From positions 558,001-622,000 of the forward strand of contig CAWJGZ010000004.1 of assembly GCA_963842505.1 (NCBI GenBank): DNA of 64,000 bases, in the 5' to 3' direction. Both the position numbers and the translations under genes were made by a program. Below the pieces are notes generated by a model. It saw only the letters and a list, made by a program, of their open reading frames with translations, ran no database searches and was not told where the DNA came from. How positions within the stretch are numbered: position 1 is the stretch's first letter; each line of letters opens with the position of its first letter. Source of the DNA: PALSA-129 sp963842505 (GTDB taxonomy: Bacteria > Acidobacteriota > Terriglobia > Bryobacterales > Bryobacteraceae). Of this stretch, positions 34,213 to 43,735 are shown in pieces.

Positions 34213-36465
34213 ATGTTTGAGATCCTCTTCAAATACCCGGTCGGCATTTTTCACAAGGGCAAATTCGTCTTCCTGACCCCCTGGCCGCTCTGGCTGCTTC
34301 TTATCGCCATCCTGGCCGCTGCCGCGCTGCTGTTCTGGCACGTCCGGCGGAATCACGGCATGCTCAGCGGTTTGCGCCCCATCGTCATCTGGTTGCTCGA
34401 AACCGGCATGGTCGCGCTCATCCTGTTCCTGCTCTGGCACCCCGCGCTCAGCGTCGCCACGCTCCGCGCCCAGCAGAATGTGGTCGCCGTCCTGGTGGAC
34501 GATTCGCGCTCCATGTCGATTGACGATGCCTCCGGCACGCGCGAAGCCGCCGCCAGAGCCGCGCTCAACGGCGGCCTGCTCAAGTCCCTCGCCGAACGCT
34601 TCCAGGTCCGCCTCTACCAGTTCGGCAAAGAGCCCGAGCGCATCCCCAATACCGACCATCTCACTCCCGCCGCGCCCGCTTCCCGCATCGGCGATACCCT
34701 CGAACGCGTGCTGGCCGAATCCTCTTCCCTGCCCTTGGGCGCCATCGTCCTGCTTTCCGACGGAGCCGATAACTCCGGCGGCATCGACCTTGCCACCATC
34801 GCCGCCATCCGCCGCCAGCGCATTCCGGTTCACACCATCGGCTTCGGCAAAGAGCATCCCGGCCGCGACCTCGAAATCACCGACGCCGTGGTGCCCGCCC
34901 GCGCGCTCCCCAAATCCCGCCTGGCCGCCTACGTCACCTTCCAGAGTTACGGCCTCAGCGGCGGCAAGACCAGGCTCACAGTCAAAGATAGCGGCAAGGT
35001 GCTGGCCTCCCAGGAAGTCACTCTCAAATCCGACGGCCAGCCGCAGACCGAAACCATCGCCTTCAACATCGGCGAGGCCGGTCCCAAGTCGCTCGAGATT
35101 TCCGCCCAACCCCTCCCCGGCGAAGAGAACCAGCTCAACAACACCGTCACCCGCCTGGTGGACGTCGAGGGCAAAAAGCCGCGCATCCTTTATTTTGAAG
35201 GCGAGCCGCGCTGGGAGTACAAATTCATCCGCCGCGCCTTCGACGATTTCGACGACATCGAAATCGCCAGCATGGTGCGCACCACCCAGAACAACATCCT
35301 GCACCAGTTTCCGGCCGGTATGAATGAGCACGAGCTCGAAGATTTCCCGGCCAAGCCCGAAGAGCTTTTCCCCTTTCAGGGACTGATCATCGGCAGCGTG
35401 GAAGCCAACTACTTCACTCCCACCCAGCAGCAGTTGATTCGCGATTTCGTCGATCGCCGCGGCGGCGGCCTGCTCTTCCTGGCCGGCCGCGCCACGCTCT
35501 CCGACGGCGGCTATCCCAGCTCGCCCCTTGTCGATCTCGTTCCCACCCGCCTGCCCGCCCACAACGGAACTTTCCACCGCGTCTTCACCAGCGTCGAACT
35601 CTCGCCGCAAGGCGCGCGGAACACCATCTGCCGCCTGGATGACGACCCGGCCAGGAACGTCGCCCGCTGGAAAGCCATTCCGCAGGTTGCCGACTATCAG
35701 GAGGTGGGCGAGCCCAAGCCCGGCGCCACCACCCTGCTCTACTCCTTGCCTTCCGGCAAAGCCAGGCAGCCGCTCCTGATCACCGAAAACTACGGCCGCG
35801 GACGCACCGCCCTGTTCGCCACCCAGGGAAGCTGGCGCTGGAAAATGTGGGAAGACCATACCAGCAAGACCCACGCCACTTTCTGGCAGCAGATGTTCCG
35901 CTACCTGGTGAACGAAACGCCCGGCCAGGTGGTTTCCACCACGCCCAAACAGGTTCTCGCCGATGATACCCGCGTCCCACTGCGCGTCGAAGTTCGCGAT
36001 AAGCAATACCAGCCGGTCTCCAACGCCAAAGTGCAGGCCCGTTTCATCAGCCCCGACGGCTCGACGGCCACTCTCGAACTCAGCCCGCAACCCCTTGAGG
36101 AGGGCGTCTACAGCGGCGAGTGGACCGCCGAAAAGCCTGGATCCTATGTCGCCGAAATCATCGCCGGCCGCGAGCAGGAAGAACTCGGCCACGACATGTT
36201 GACCTTCCGCCGCGAAGACGGCGTGGCTGAAAATTTCCATACCTCGCAGAACCGCGAGTTGCTCGAAAAGCTTTCCGAGCAGACCGGCGGCCGGTACTAT
36301 AAGCCCTCCGAAGCGTCCAAGCTGGCGAACGAAATCTCGTACTCCGAAGCGGGCATCACCACCCGTGAAACCCGAGACCTTTGGGATATGCCCGTGCTCT
36401 TTCTGCTGGTCCTGGCCATCCGCGCCTCCGAATGGCTGCTGCGCCGCCGCTGGGGGGTAGTATGA
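34213..36465 (+). CDS. VWA-domain and glutamine-amidotransferase-like membrane protein (MoxR operon gene 1)
   Basis: A 750-residue protein: two N-terminal membrane spans (LWLLLIAILAAAALLFW and IWLLETGMVALILFLLW), a VWA domain with a metal-site motif DDSRS, a beta-sandwich section, a GATase1-like domain around ILYFEGEPRWEYKFIRRAF and RRGGGLLFLAGR, and a final span (MPVLFLLVLAIRASEWLL). The ATG at 34213 is preferred over an upstream TTG. This is the arrangement found in MoxR-associated 'VWA/GATase' proteins. It opens a seven-gene run and overlaps the next gene by 4 bases. Confidence 0.85.
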   Translation: MFEILFKYPVGIFHKGKFVFLTPWPLWLLLIAILAAAALLFWHVRRNHGMLSGLRPIVIWLLETGMVALILFLLWHPALSVATLRAQQNVVAVLVDDSRSMSIDDASGTREAAARAALNGGLLKSLAERFQVRLYQFGKEPERIPNTDHLTPAAPASRIGDTLERVLAESSSLPLGAIVLLSDGADNSGGIDLATIAAIRRQRIPVHTIGFGKEHPGRDLEITDAVVPARALPKSRLAAYVTFQSYGLSGGKTRLTVKDSGKVLASQEVTLKSDGQPQTETIAFNIGEAGPKSLEISAQPLPGEENQLNNTVTRLVDVEGKKPRILYFEGEPRWEYKFIRRAFDDFDDIEIASMVRTTQNNILHQFPAGMNEHELEDFPAKPEELFPFQGLIIGSVEANYFTPTQQQLIRDFVDRRGGGLLFLAGRATLSDGGYPSSPLVDLVPTRLPAHNGTFHRVFTSVELSPQGARNTICRLDDDPARNVARWKAIPQVADYQEVGEPKPGATTLLYSLPSGKARQPLLITENYGRGRTALFATQGSWRWKMWEDHTSKTHATFWQQMFRYLVNETPGQVVSTTPKQVLADDTRVPLRVEVRDKQYQPVSNAKVQARFISPDGSTATLELSPQPLEEGVYSGEWTAEKPGSYVAEIIAGREQEELGHDMLTFRREDGVAENFHTSQNRELLEKLSEQTGGRYYKPSEASKLANEISYSEAGITTRETRDLWDMPVLFLLVLAIRASEWLLRRRWGVV

Positions 36466-37454
36466 CCTTACATGCGTGGCGCAGGCGGTGCCGCCTGCGC
36501 TCTGCATCTTTGATACAGCTTCTTGCCCTGCTGTTGCTCGCCGCCGTCGCGGCTCCCGCCGCCACTTTCTACGTCACCATCTCCGGCTTGGGCGGCGAGC
36601 CCGATTACGATCAGCGCTTCAAAATGTGGGCCCAGGATATCGATTCCAGCCTCAAAAAAGCCGGCACGCCCGATCCCGACATTCTCACCCTCATCGCTCC
36701 CACGCGCGAGCAGATCCGCGCGCACTTCGCCTCGCTCGCCTCCACCGTCAAAGCCACCGATAATCTCGTGGTGGTCCTGATCGGCCACGGCACCTTCGAC
36801 GGCGTCGATTACAAGTTCAACGTTCCCGGTCCCGATCTCACCGCCGCCGAGTTGGCCGCTCTGCTCGATCGCGTCCCCTCCGCGCGCCAGTTGGTCGTCG
36901 TCGCCACCAGTTGCTCCGGCGGCTCGATCGAGTTCCTGCGCAAGCCCAACCGCATCGTCATCGCCGCCACCAAGGCCGGAACCGAGAAGAACGCCACCAT
37001 CTTCGCCCGCTATTGGGCCGAAGCCCTGCGCGAGCCTTCCGCCGACGTCGATAAGAACGAATCCATCTCCGCCCTGGAAGCTTTCCGCTACGCCCAACGC
37101 AAGACCAAAGAGTTCTTCGATACCCAGAAGCGTCTCGCCACCGAGCACAGCGTCTTCGAGGACACCGGCAAGGGTGCCGGCGTCGCGGCCGTTTCCGCTC
37201 CCGATTCCGCCACCGACAGCAACGCCGCCGAGGGCCGCCTGGCCGCGTCTTTCACCGTAGTGCGGTTGGGCGCCAATGCCGCCGCCAGCAAGGACCCCGC
37301 CAAGAAAGCTCTCCTCGAAAAGAAGGAAGACCTCGAACAGGCCATCGACCAGTTGAAGTACGAAAAGGCCAGCATGAACGCGGATGACTATAAGAAGCAG
37401 CTCACCCGCCTGCTCCTCGAGCTAGCCAAAACCCAGGAGGAGATCGACAAGTGA
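36462..37454 (+). CDS. Exported caspase/C13-like cysteine protease (MoxR operon gene 2)
   Basis: A 330-residue protein starting with ATG overlapping the upstream stop (ATGA). The basic signal region includes LIQLLALLLLAAVAAPAA. The Cys-His dyad of caspase/legumain-fold proteases is visible: His109 in LIGHGTFDG and Cys151 in VVATSCSGGSIEF, with the following strand IVIAATKAGTEKNATIFA typical of this group. A coiled-coil-like tail (EKKEDLEQAIDQLKYEKAS) ends the protein. A REP-like palindrome at 36481-36498 lies in codons 7-13 and encodes part of the signal region. Confidence 0.75.
   Translation: MTLHAWRRRCRLRSASLIQLLALLLLAAVAAPAATFYVTISGLGGEPDYDQRFKMWAQDIDSSLKKAGTPDPDILTLIAPTREQIRAHFASLASTVKATDNLVVVLIGHGTFDGVDYKFNVPGPDLTAAELAALLDRVPSARQLVVVATSCSGGSIEFLRKPNRIVIAATKAGTEKNATIFARYWAEALREPSADVDKNESISALEAFRYAQRKTKEFFDTQKRLATEHSVFEDTGKGAGVAAVSAPDSATDSNAAEGRLAASFTVVRLGANAAASKDPAKKALLEKKEDLEQAIDQLKYEKASMNADDYKKQLTRLLLELAKTQEEIDK
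36481..36498. repeat. REP-like palindrome inside the start of a gene
   Basis: GCAGGCGGTGCCGCCTGC, an 18-bp perfect palindromic core identical to the cores at 47517-47534 and 48638-48655. Here it is in the coding region of the protease signal segment, in a different frame from the copy in the sulfite reductase gene. Confidence 0.7.
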
Positions 37455-39592
37455 AACTCCTCGCGCGGCTGGGCCTGCTCGCGCTGGTCATCCACCTGGC
37501 GGTTTCCGCACAAACTCTCCAACAGGCGGAAGCTCTCTGGCGCGCCCGCGATTTCGTCTCCGCCAACAACGCCTTTAGAGACCTGGTCGCCCAACACCCC
37601 GACCGCCTGGAATACAAGGTCCTATGGGGCCGCATGTTCATGGATCACGGCGACCGCGACGACCTGGGCAATGCCTCCGACTTGTTCAAGGAAGTCCTCA
37701 AGGTCGACCAGAGCAACCCCGGCGCTCTGCTCGGTCTCGCTCTGCTGGCCGCCGACGCATACGATGGCGGCGCCGAAAAACTGGCCCGCGCGGCCATCCA
37801 AGCCGATCCCAAGCTGCTCGAAGCCCAGGAGCTTCTCGCCCGCCTCGCGCTCGAAGATAACGACGATACCAAAGCCGCCGCCGAAGCCCGCAAAGCTCTC
37901 GCCATCGATCCGAACGCCGTAGTCGGCAAGGCCATCCTCGCTTCCATCGACTGGCTGAACGGCAAGACCGAAACTTCCTGGGATCCTCACTCGGCCCTTG
38001 GCTATTTCACCGCCGCCCACTTCTTCATGCTCAACCGGCGCTATGACGAGGCCATTCAGTATTACCGCAAAGCCGTCGATCTCGATCCCGAACTTTGGAA
38101 AGCCCGCTCTGAGCTGGGCATCAACCTCATGCGCCTCGGCCAAAACGACGAGGCCATGCGCCAGCTCGCCGATTGCTTCCGTCACGGCCAGCAGGACAGC
38201 GCCACCAAGAACACGTTGATGCTGCTCGATTCGTACGTCAACTTCGTTTCCACCAGGTCCAACCTCACCGTCCTCAAACTCAATAAGAATGAAGCCGGAC
38301 TTCTGCGTCCGTATTTCCAGGCGGAAATCGACCGCGTCATCGCCGCTTACGAGAAGAAATACAAGATCAAGCTCGACCGCCCCGTGCAGGTGGAGGCCTA
38401 TCCCGACCACGCGGATTTCGCCGTTCGCACTCTTGGCATGCCCGGCTTGGGCGCTCTCGGTGTCACTTTCACTTCGCGCACTTATGGCTCAACCATCGCC
38501 ATGGACAGCCCCTCCGGCCGCAAGCCCGGCGAATTCCACTGGGATTCCACGCTCTGGCACGAAATGAGCCACGTTTTTACGCTCACCATGACCAATTCCA
38601 TGGTGCCGCGCTGGTTCACCGAGGGCATCGCGGTGCATGAAGAAACCGCCGCCAACCCCGAATGGGGCGACCGCATCACGCCCGAAATCCTGATGGCCAT
38701 CAAGCAGCGTCAGTTGCTTCCCATCGCCGATCTCGACCGCGGCTTTGTTCATCCCGTGAACGACATCCAGGTCATCGTCAGCTATTACCAGGCCGGACGC
38801 ATCTGCGATTACATCACCGAAAAGTGGGGATGGGATGCCATTCTCGCCATGCTCCGCGATTTCGCCTCGCCAACCGACACCGCCGCCGTCATCCGCAAGG
38901 AGTTGAAAATCGAGCCCGCCGATTTCGACAACCGCATCCGCACCGTCATCGAGGACGAAAACAAAAACACCATCGACCACTTCGACCAATGGCGCGCCAA
39001 CCTCAAGCAGATCGCCGCCGCTGATAAGGACAAGGACTACGACACGGTCATCAGGCTGGGCCCCGCCACGCGCGATTTCTACCCCGCTTATGTCGAGAAC
39101 GGCAACGCCTACGAATTCCTCGCCGGCGCTTACCGCGCCAGGAACGATCAGCCCGCGGCCATCGCCGAACTCGAACGCTACATGAAAATCGGCGGCCGCA
39201 ATCCCGATACCCTCAACCAGCTCGCTACCCTGCTCACCGCCGCCGGCAATCGCCAGGAAGCCGCTGCCTCGCTCAACCGCATCAATTACATCTACCCCAT
39301 GGACAACCAGCTTCACTTCAAGCTCGGAGCGCTTTGGTTCGAACTCGGCAATGCCCCCGGCGCCATCCGCGAGTACCAGGCCATCGTCGGCCACAATCCC
39401 GCCGATCCCGCCCAGGCCCACTACGACCTGGCCCGCGCCTATCACCTCAATCATCAGGACGATCTCGCGAAAGACGAATTGCTCTCTTCGCTCGAAGCGG
39501 CGCCCGGTTTCCGCGCTGCGCAAAAATTGCTGCTCGAACTGAGCGGCGGTGAAAATGAAACCGCCGCGCCACCTCTCAAGAAAAGAGAATAG
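37451..39592 (+). CDS. Exported TPR protein with HExxH (peptidase-MA-like) domain (MoxR operon gene 3)
   Basis: A 713-residue protein with GTG start overlapping the upstream stop (GTGA). After a signal peptide (LLALVIHLAVSAQ) there are tetratricopeptide repeats at about 20-260, a metalloprotease segment with zinc motif HEMSH (370-374) followed by FTEGIAVHEE, and more TPR units at about 540-700. This combination is typical of peptidase-MA/gluzincin proteins with helical repeats. It would act in the periplasm. Being between the caspase-like protease and the MoxR ATPase suggests a joint protein-processing role. Confidence 0.85.
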   Translation: MKLLARLGLLALVIHLAVSAQTLQQAEALWRARDFVSANNAFRDLVAQHPDRLEYKVLWGRMFMDHGDRDDLGNASDLFKEVLKVDQSNPGALLGLALLAADAYDGGAEKLARAAIQADPKLLEAQELLARLALEDNDDTKAAAEARKALAIDPNAVVGKAILASIDWLNGKTETSWDPHSALGYFTAAHFFMLNRRYDEAIQYYRKAVDLDPELWKARSELGINLMRLGQNDEAMRQLADCFRHGQQDSATKNTLMLLDSYVNFVSTRSNLTVLKLNKNEAGLLRPYFQAEIDRVIAAYEKKYKIKLDRPVQVEAYPDHADFAVRTLGMPGLGALGVTFTSRTYGSTIAMDSPSGRKPGEFHWDSTLWHEMSHVFTLTMTNSMVPRWFTEGIAVHEETAANPEWGDRITPEILMAIKQRQLLPIADLDRGFVHPVNDIQVIVSYYQAGRICDYITEKWGWDAILAMLRDFASPTDTAAVIRKELKIEPADFDNRIRTVIEDENKNTIDHFDQWRANLKQIAAADKDKDYDTVIRLGPATRDFYPAYVENGNAYEFLAGAYRARNDQPAAIAELERYMKIGGRNPDTLNQLATLLTAAGNRQEAAASLNRINYIYPMDNQLHFKLGALWFELGNAPGAIREYQAIVGHNPADPAQAHYDLARAYHLNHQDDLAKDELLSSLEAAPGFRAAQKLLLELSGGENETAAPPLKKRE

Positions 39593-39598
39593 GTACCC

Positions 39599-40621
39599 AT
39601 GTCATCCACCGTGTCGCAGTTGGAACCCGAAGTCCTCAAAAACCGCATCGCCCGCTTCCGCCAGGTGCAAGGCGAAATGGTCGCTCAGGTGCGCCGCGTC
39701 ATTGTCGGCCAGCAGGAGGTCCTCGAACAGGTCATGATCGCTCTGTTCGTCGGCGGCCACTGCCTCATTACCGGCCTGCCCGGCACCGCCAAGACCCTCC
39801 TCGTGCGCACTATGGCCCAGACCCTCGGCCTGGTCTTCAAACGCATCCAGTTCACGCCTGACCTGATGCCCAGCGACATCACCGGCACCGATATCATCGA
39901 AGAGGATCCCGCCAACGGCCGCCGCACCTGGACCTTCGTGCCCGGCCCCATTTTCGCCAACATTCTCCTCGCCGACGAAATCAACCGCACGCCTCCCAAG
40001 ACCCAGAGCGCCCTGCTCGAAGCCATGCAGGAACGCGCCTGCACTGTCCGCGGCAACAATTATGTCCTGCCCGCGCCGTTCTTCGTCCTCGCAACCCAGA
40101 ACCCCATCGAGCTCGAAGGCACTTACCCGCTCCCCGAAGCCCAGCTCGACCGCTTCCTGTTCAATACCGTGCTCGATTACCTCAACGCCGACGAAGAGTT
40201 GAAAGTGGTCGATCTCACCACCGTCACCTCCATTCCGCAGGCCGACCCCGTCACCGACGCGCAGGAAATCATCGATTTCCAGCAGCTCGTCCGCATGGTT
40301 CCCATCGGCGAAAGTGTCGCCCGTCACGCCGTCGAACTGGTGCGCATCTCCCGCAGTAGTGACGAAGACGCCCCCGACTTCGTCAAAAAGTATGTGAACT
40401 ATGGCGCCAGCGTCCGGGCCGCCCAATTCCTGGTGCTGGCCGCTAAGGCCAAAGCCCTCATGAAGGGCCGCTATCATGTCACCTACGAAGACATTCGGTC
40501 GCTCTACATTCCCGTGCTGCGCCATCGCATCCTGCTCAATTTCCATGCCGAATCGGATCGCTTGAAACAGGACGATATCCTCAAGCGCATCCTCGAGTGG
40601 AAAGCCGCTCCCGGCCAATAA
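39599..40621 (+). CDS. MoxR-family AAA+ ATPase (operon gene 4)
   Basis: A 340-residue cytoplasmic AAA+ ATPase with the MoxR pattern: Walker A GLPGTAKT, a FTPDLMPSDITGTDI segment, Walker B ILLADEINRTPPKTQSALLE and sensor motif FVLATQNPIELEGTYPLPEAQLDRF. MoxR ATPases act as chaperones that remodel VWA-containing membrane complexes, and the flanking genes here encode such proteins. It is separated by 6 bases from the preceding gene and 11 from the next, so it is part of the same operon. Confidence 0.95.
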   Translation: MSSTVSQLEPEVLKNRIARFRQVQGEMVAQVRRVIVGQQEVLEQVMIALFVGGHCLITGLPGTAKTLLVRTMAQTLGLVFKRIQFTPDLMPSDITGTDIIEEDPANGRRTWTFVPGPIFANILLADEINRTPPKTQSALLEAMQERACTVRGNNYVLPAPFFVLATQNPIELEGTYPLPEAQLDRFLFNTVLDYLNADEELKVVDLTTVTSIPQADPVTDAQEIIDFQQLVRMVPIGESVARHAVELVRISRSSDEDAPDFVKKYVNYGASVRAAQFLVLAAKAKALMKGRYHVTYEDIRSLYIPVLRHRILLNFHAESDRLKQDDILKRILEWKAAPGQ

Positions 40622-40632
40622 GGGTCGCTCTC

Positions 40633-41523
40633 ATGCTCCAGCGCTTCCTCGATCCCGCCACTTTAGCCTCCATCTCGGGGCTCGACCTGGTCGCCAAGAC
40701 GGTCGTCGATGGCTTCGTCGCGGGTCTCCACCGCTCGCCCGACTTCGGCTTCTCCCAGGAGTTCGCCGAGTACCGCGCTTACTCCCAGGGCGACGATTTG
40801 CGCCACGTCGATTGGAATGTTTTCGCCCGCACCGACAAGTGCTTCCTCAAAAAGTACCGCGGCGAAACCAACACCCAGTTGCTCATCCTGCTGGATACCT
40901 CAGCCTCCATGGGCTACGGCTCGCACGCCGTTCACAAGCTGGATTACGCCCGCTTCGTGGCTGCTTCCCTCTGTTACATGGCCAACGTGCAGCGCGATGC
41001 CGCCGGCCTCATCGTCTTCGATGAGGACGTCAAGAACTACGTTGCTCCTTCCACCCGCCAGGGCCAGCTCTTCCGCCTGCTCCACGCCATCGAAAAGGTC
41101 GAGCCCGGCACCCATACCGATTTCGCCAAGCCCTTCGTTCACTTTCAGACCTTTCTTCACCGCCGCGGCATTGTGATCGTCCTCTCCGATTTCTATGAAG
41201 ACCCCGTCACCATCGTCAAGACCGTCGAGCCCCTCCGCTTCCGCGGCAATGAGGTCATCCTTTTCCACGTGCTCGATCCCCAGGAGATCAAACCCAGGTT
41301 CCGCGAGCCCGTCATGCTGGTGGACATGGAAGACACCCACACCTCTCTCGAAGTCTCGCCCGAGTACGCCCGTGATGAGTATCGCCGGAAGATCGATTCT
41401 CACATCGAAGCCCTCAGTACCGCCGCGCGCGGCGCCGGTCTCGATTATTTCCTCATGAACACCGAACGCCCTCTCGATGAAGGTCTGCGCGAATATCTCT
41501 CCGTGCGCAAAGGGAGACTCTAG
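40633..41523 (+). CDS. DUF58 domain protein (operon gene 5)
   Basis: A 296-residue protein with the DUF58 signature YRAYSQGDDLRHVDWNVFA and a VWA-like fold with LLDTSASMGYG. The ATG at 40633 is used because the upstream in-frame ATG lies inside the MoxR gene. DUF58 proteins are nearly always next to MoxR and are proposed partners of the chaperone. The 205 bases following this gene carry several stem-loops (41551-41701). Confidence 0.93.
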   Translation: MLQRFLDPATLASISGLDLVAKTVVDGFVAGLHRSPDFGFSQEFAEYRAYSQGDDLRHVDWNVFARTDKCFLKKYRGETNTQLLILLDTSASMGYGSHAVHKLDYARFVAASLCYMANVQRDAAGLIVFDEDVKNYVAPSTRQGQLFRLLHAIEKVEPGTHTDFAKPFVHFQTFLHRRGIVIVLSDFYEDPVTIVKTVEPLRFRGNEVILFHVLDPQEIKPRFREPVMLVDMEDTHTSLEVSPEYARDEYRRKIDSHIEALSTAARGAGLDYFLMNTERPLDEGLREYLSVRKGRL

Positions 41524-41550
41524 TATGCCGTCCGTTCCCGACCCCCGTGG

Positions 41551-41701
41551 GACAGGCCATCGTCTTTTGTGGCCTGTCATCCCCCCGCCAGGCACAGCCA
41601 CTTTCCAACGCGCCCCTGGTAGCGCCGGCGGTCTTGCCGCCGGTGCCTTTTACATGCTCGACCAGCGCCGCTCTTCCAGGCGACCGCAAAGGCCGGCGCT
41701 A
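41551..41701. repeat. Cluster of stem-loops between DUF58 and BatA genes
   Basis: GACAGGCC (41551-41558) pairs with GGCCTGTC (41571-41578); CCGGCGG (41625-41631) pairs with CCGCCGG (41637-41643); and TAGCGCCGGC (41620-41629) pairs with GCCGGCGCTA (41692-41701). This is the only sizeable gap within the otherwise tightly packed operon. The structures look like dispersed repeats and could also attenuate transcription or stabilise the upstream mRNA. Confidence 0.6.
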
Positions 41702-41728
41702 CAAACCAAGCAGGAGACATCCCTCTAA

Positions 41729-43735
41729 ATGGGTTTCCTCACTCCATGGTTTCTGGCCGGCGCCGCCGCGGTGGGCCTTCCCGTCTGGCTGCACCTGCTC
41801 CGCAAACACAAAACCACGCCGCTGCCTTTCAGCTCCCTGATGTTCTTTGAGAAGCGCACCCAAAGCTCCATCAAGCACCGCCGCCTGCGCTATCTTTTCT
41901 TATTCGCCCTGCGCACCGCGCTGGTCCTCCTGCTGGTTCTGGCCTTCGCCCACCCCTTCGTGCGCCAAGCCATCCCGCCCCGTTCGCGCTCCAACGAGAT
42001 CACCGTCGTGGCCATCGATCATTCGCTCAGCATGAGCGCCACCAGCCGCCTCGATCAGGCCAAGCAGGAAGCCAAGTCTCTCATCGGCGGCCTTCACCCC
42101 GGCGAACGCGCCCAGGTGCTGGCCTTCGGCGCCCGCGTCCAGGTGATGAGCGAAGTCACTGACGACCACCCCTCTCTCAACGCCGCCATTGACGCTATCG
42201 AACCCTCCGATGAACGCACCGCCTTCGCCGAACTGGCCCGCACCGCCCGCTCCATTTCCCAATCGCTCCACCTGCCCCTCACCGTGCATCTCTTCTCCGA
42301 CATGCAGCAGTCCGGCATGCCCGCCAATTTCAACGATCTCCGCCTCAACGCCAGCGTGCGGCTGGAGCCCCACCGTATCGGCAAACCCGATACCCCCAAT
42401 TTCGCCGTCGAAAACGTGGTGGCCCCGCGCCGCGTCTTCGACAGCCGCAAAAACCGCGTGCTGGCCACCGTCGCCGGCTTCAACACCCGCAAGGACATCC
42501 GCAACGTCTCGCTCATTTTGAATGGCCGCGCCGTCGAAACCAAATCCGTCGAGGTCCCCGCCGCCGGCCGCGCCACAGTCGAGTTCAATTCGCTCGAAGT
42601 TCCCTACGGCCTCAACAGGGGCGAAGTCAAAATCGATTCCGCTGACTCGCTCCCCGCCGACGACGATTTCTATTTCTCCATCGAGCGCGCCGACCCCCGC
42701 CACATCCTCTTTGTTCATGAGCCCGACACCAATGGCGGCATGCTTTACTTCAAGACCGCCCTCGAAGCCGCCGGCCAGGCCGCTTTCGAAATCGATCCCG
42801 CCATCCCGGACCAATCCGCCAATCTCAATCCTTCGCATTACGCCTTCGTGCTGCTTTCCGACGTCGGCTCCATTCCGGCCTCTTTCGAAAACCAGTTGCG
42901 CGATTACGTCCGTGGCGGCGGCTCCGTCTTTGTGGCCCTCGGTCGCCGCGCCGTGGCCCGCGGCAAGGTCCCGGTCTCCGGCGAATCCATCGAAGGCACT
43001 CGCTATTCCGGCCGCGAAGACGAAATGTTCCAGTCCGCCGCCTGGCTCGACACGTCGCATCCCTCCATCCTCAAGGACGACCGCTGGGACGACGTGAAGT
43101 TTTACCAGGCCATCATGGTCGCTCCCGGCGACGCCCGCATCGTCGCCCGCCTCACCGATCAGACTCCCCTGCTGCTCGATCGCCAAATCGGCGAAGGCCA
43201 CGTCCTGATCTTCGCTTCCACCCTCGATAACATCAGCAACGATTTTCCGCTGCACGCCTCTTTCGTCCCCTTCGTCGATCAGTCCGCCCGTTACCTGGCC
43301 CGCATCGATTCCGGGCCCCCCAGCGTGCTGGTCGATTCCTTCGCCGAACTCCGGGAATCGCGCGAAAAGGGCGCCGCCGTCGACGTGGTCGATCCTAAAG
43401 GCGAACGCGCCCTTTCCCTCGACGAAGCCACCAAGGCCCAGAACATCCAGTTCACCATGGCCGGCTTCTACGATATCCGCCGGCCCAACGGCCGTAATGA
43501 GCTGGTGGCCGTGAATGCGGACCGCCATGAGTCCGATCTCACCCCCGCTGCGCCGGACACCCTCGCTTTGTGGCAGAATACAGCCAACGGTACTGTGGAA
43601 GCTGGAGGGTCCGTCGTTGGCGAACAAAAGCCCCTTTCCCTCTGGTGGTACGTCATGCTGTTGGTGTTGGCAGTAACGGTGGCCGAGTCGCTGCTGGGGA
43701 ATCAACATCTCTCTGTCGATAAAGAGGCCGCATGA
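41729..43735 (+). CDS. BatA/VWA-type membrane protein (operon gene 6)
   Basis: A 668-residue protein with the BatA N-terminal signature: LTPWFLAGAAAVGLPVWLHL, PLPFSSLMFF, then a second span RYLFLFALRTALVLLLVLA. The VWA domain has VAIDHSLSMSA. Middle beta-sandwich and GATase-like parts follow (SSLMFF to SGREDEMFQSA), with a C-terminal span (LWWYVMLLVLAVTVAESLL). It should sit in the inner membrane with its VWA domain in the periplasm or cytoplasm next to DUF58. The stop overlaps the next gene's ATG. Confidence 0.9.
   Translation: MGFLTPWFLAGAAAVGLPVWLHLLRKHKTTPLPFSSLMFFEKRTQSSIKHRRLRYLFLFALRTALVLLLVLAFAHPFVRQAIPPRSRSNEITVVAIDHSLSMSATSRLDQAKQEAKSLIGGLHPGERAQVLAFGARVQVMSEVTDDHPSLNAAIDAIEPSDERTAFAELARTARSISQSLHLPLTVHLFSDMQQSGMPANFNDLRLNASVRLEPHRIGKPDTPNFAVENVVAPRRVFDSRKNRVLATVAGFNTRKDIRNVSLILNGRAVETKSVEVPAAGRATVEFNSLEVPYGLNRGEVKIDSADSLPADDDFYFSIERADPRHILFVHEPDTNGGMLYFKTALEAAGQAAFEIDPAIPDQSANLNPSHYAFVLLSDVGSIPASFENQLRDYVRGGGSVFVALGRRAVARGKVPVSGESIEGTRYSGREDEMFQSAAWLDTSHPSILKDDRWDDVKFYQAIMVAPGDARIVARLTDQTPLLLDRQIGEGHVLIFASTLDNISNDFPLHASFVPFVDQSARYLARIDSGPPSVLVDSFAELRESREKGAAVDVVDPKGERALSLDEATKAQNIQFTMAGFYDIRRPNGRNELVAVNADRHESDLTPAAPDTLALWQNTANGTVEAGGSVVGEQKPLSLWWYVMLLVLAVTVAESLLGNQHLSVDKEAA

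Noticed and set aside
34210..36507. Reverse-strand open frame of over 760 codons opposite the VWA/GATase gene
   Set aside because: Shadow of the real gene on the + strand, with no recognised domains and repetitive composition.
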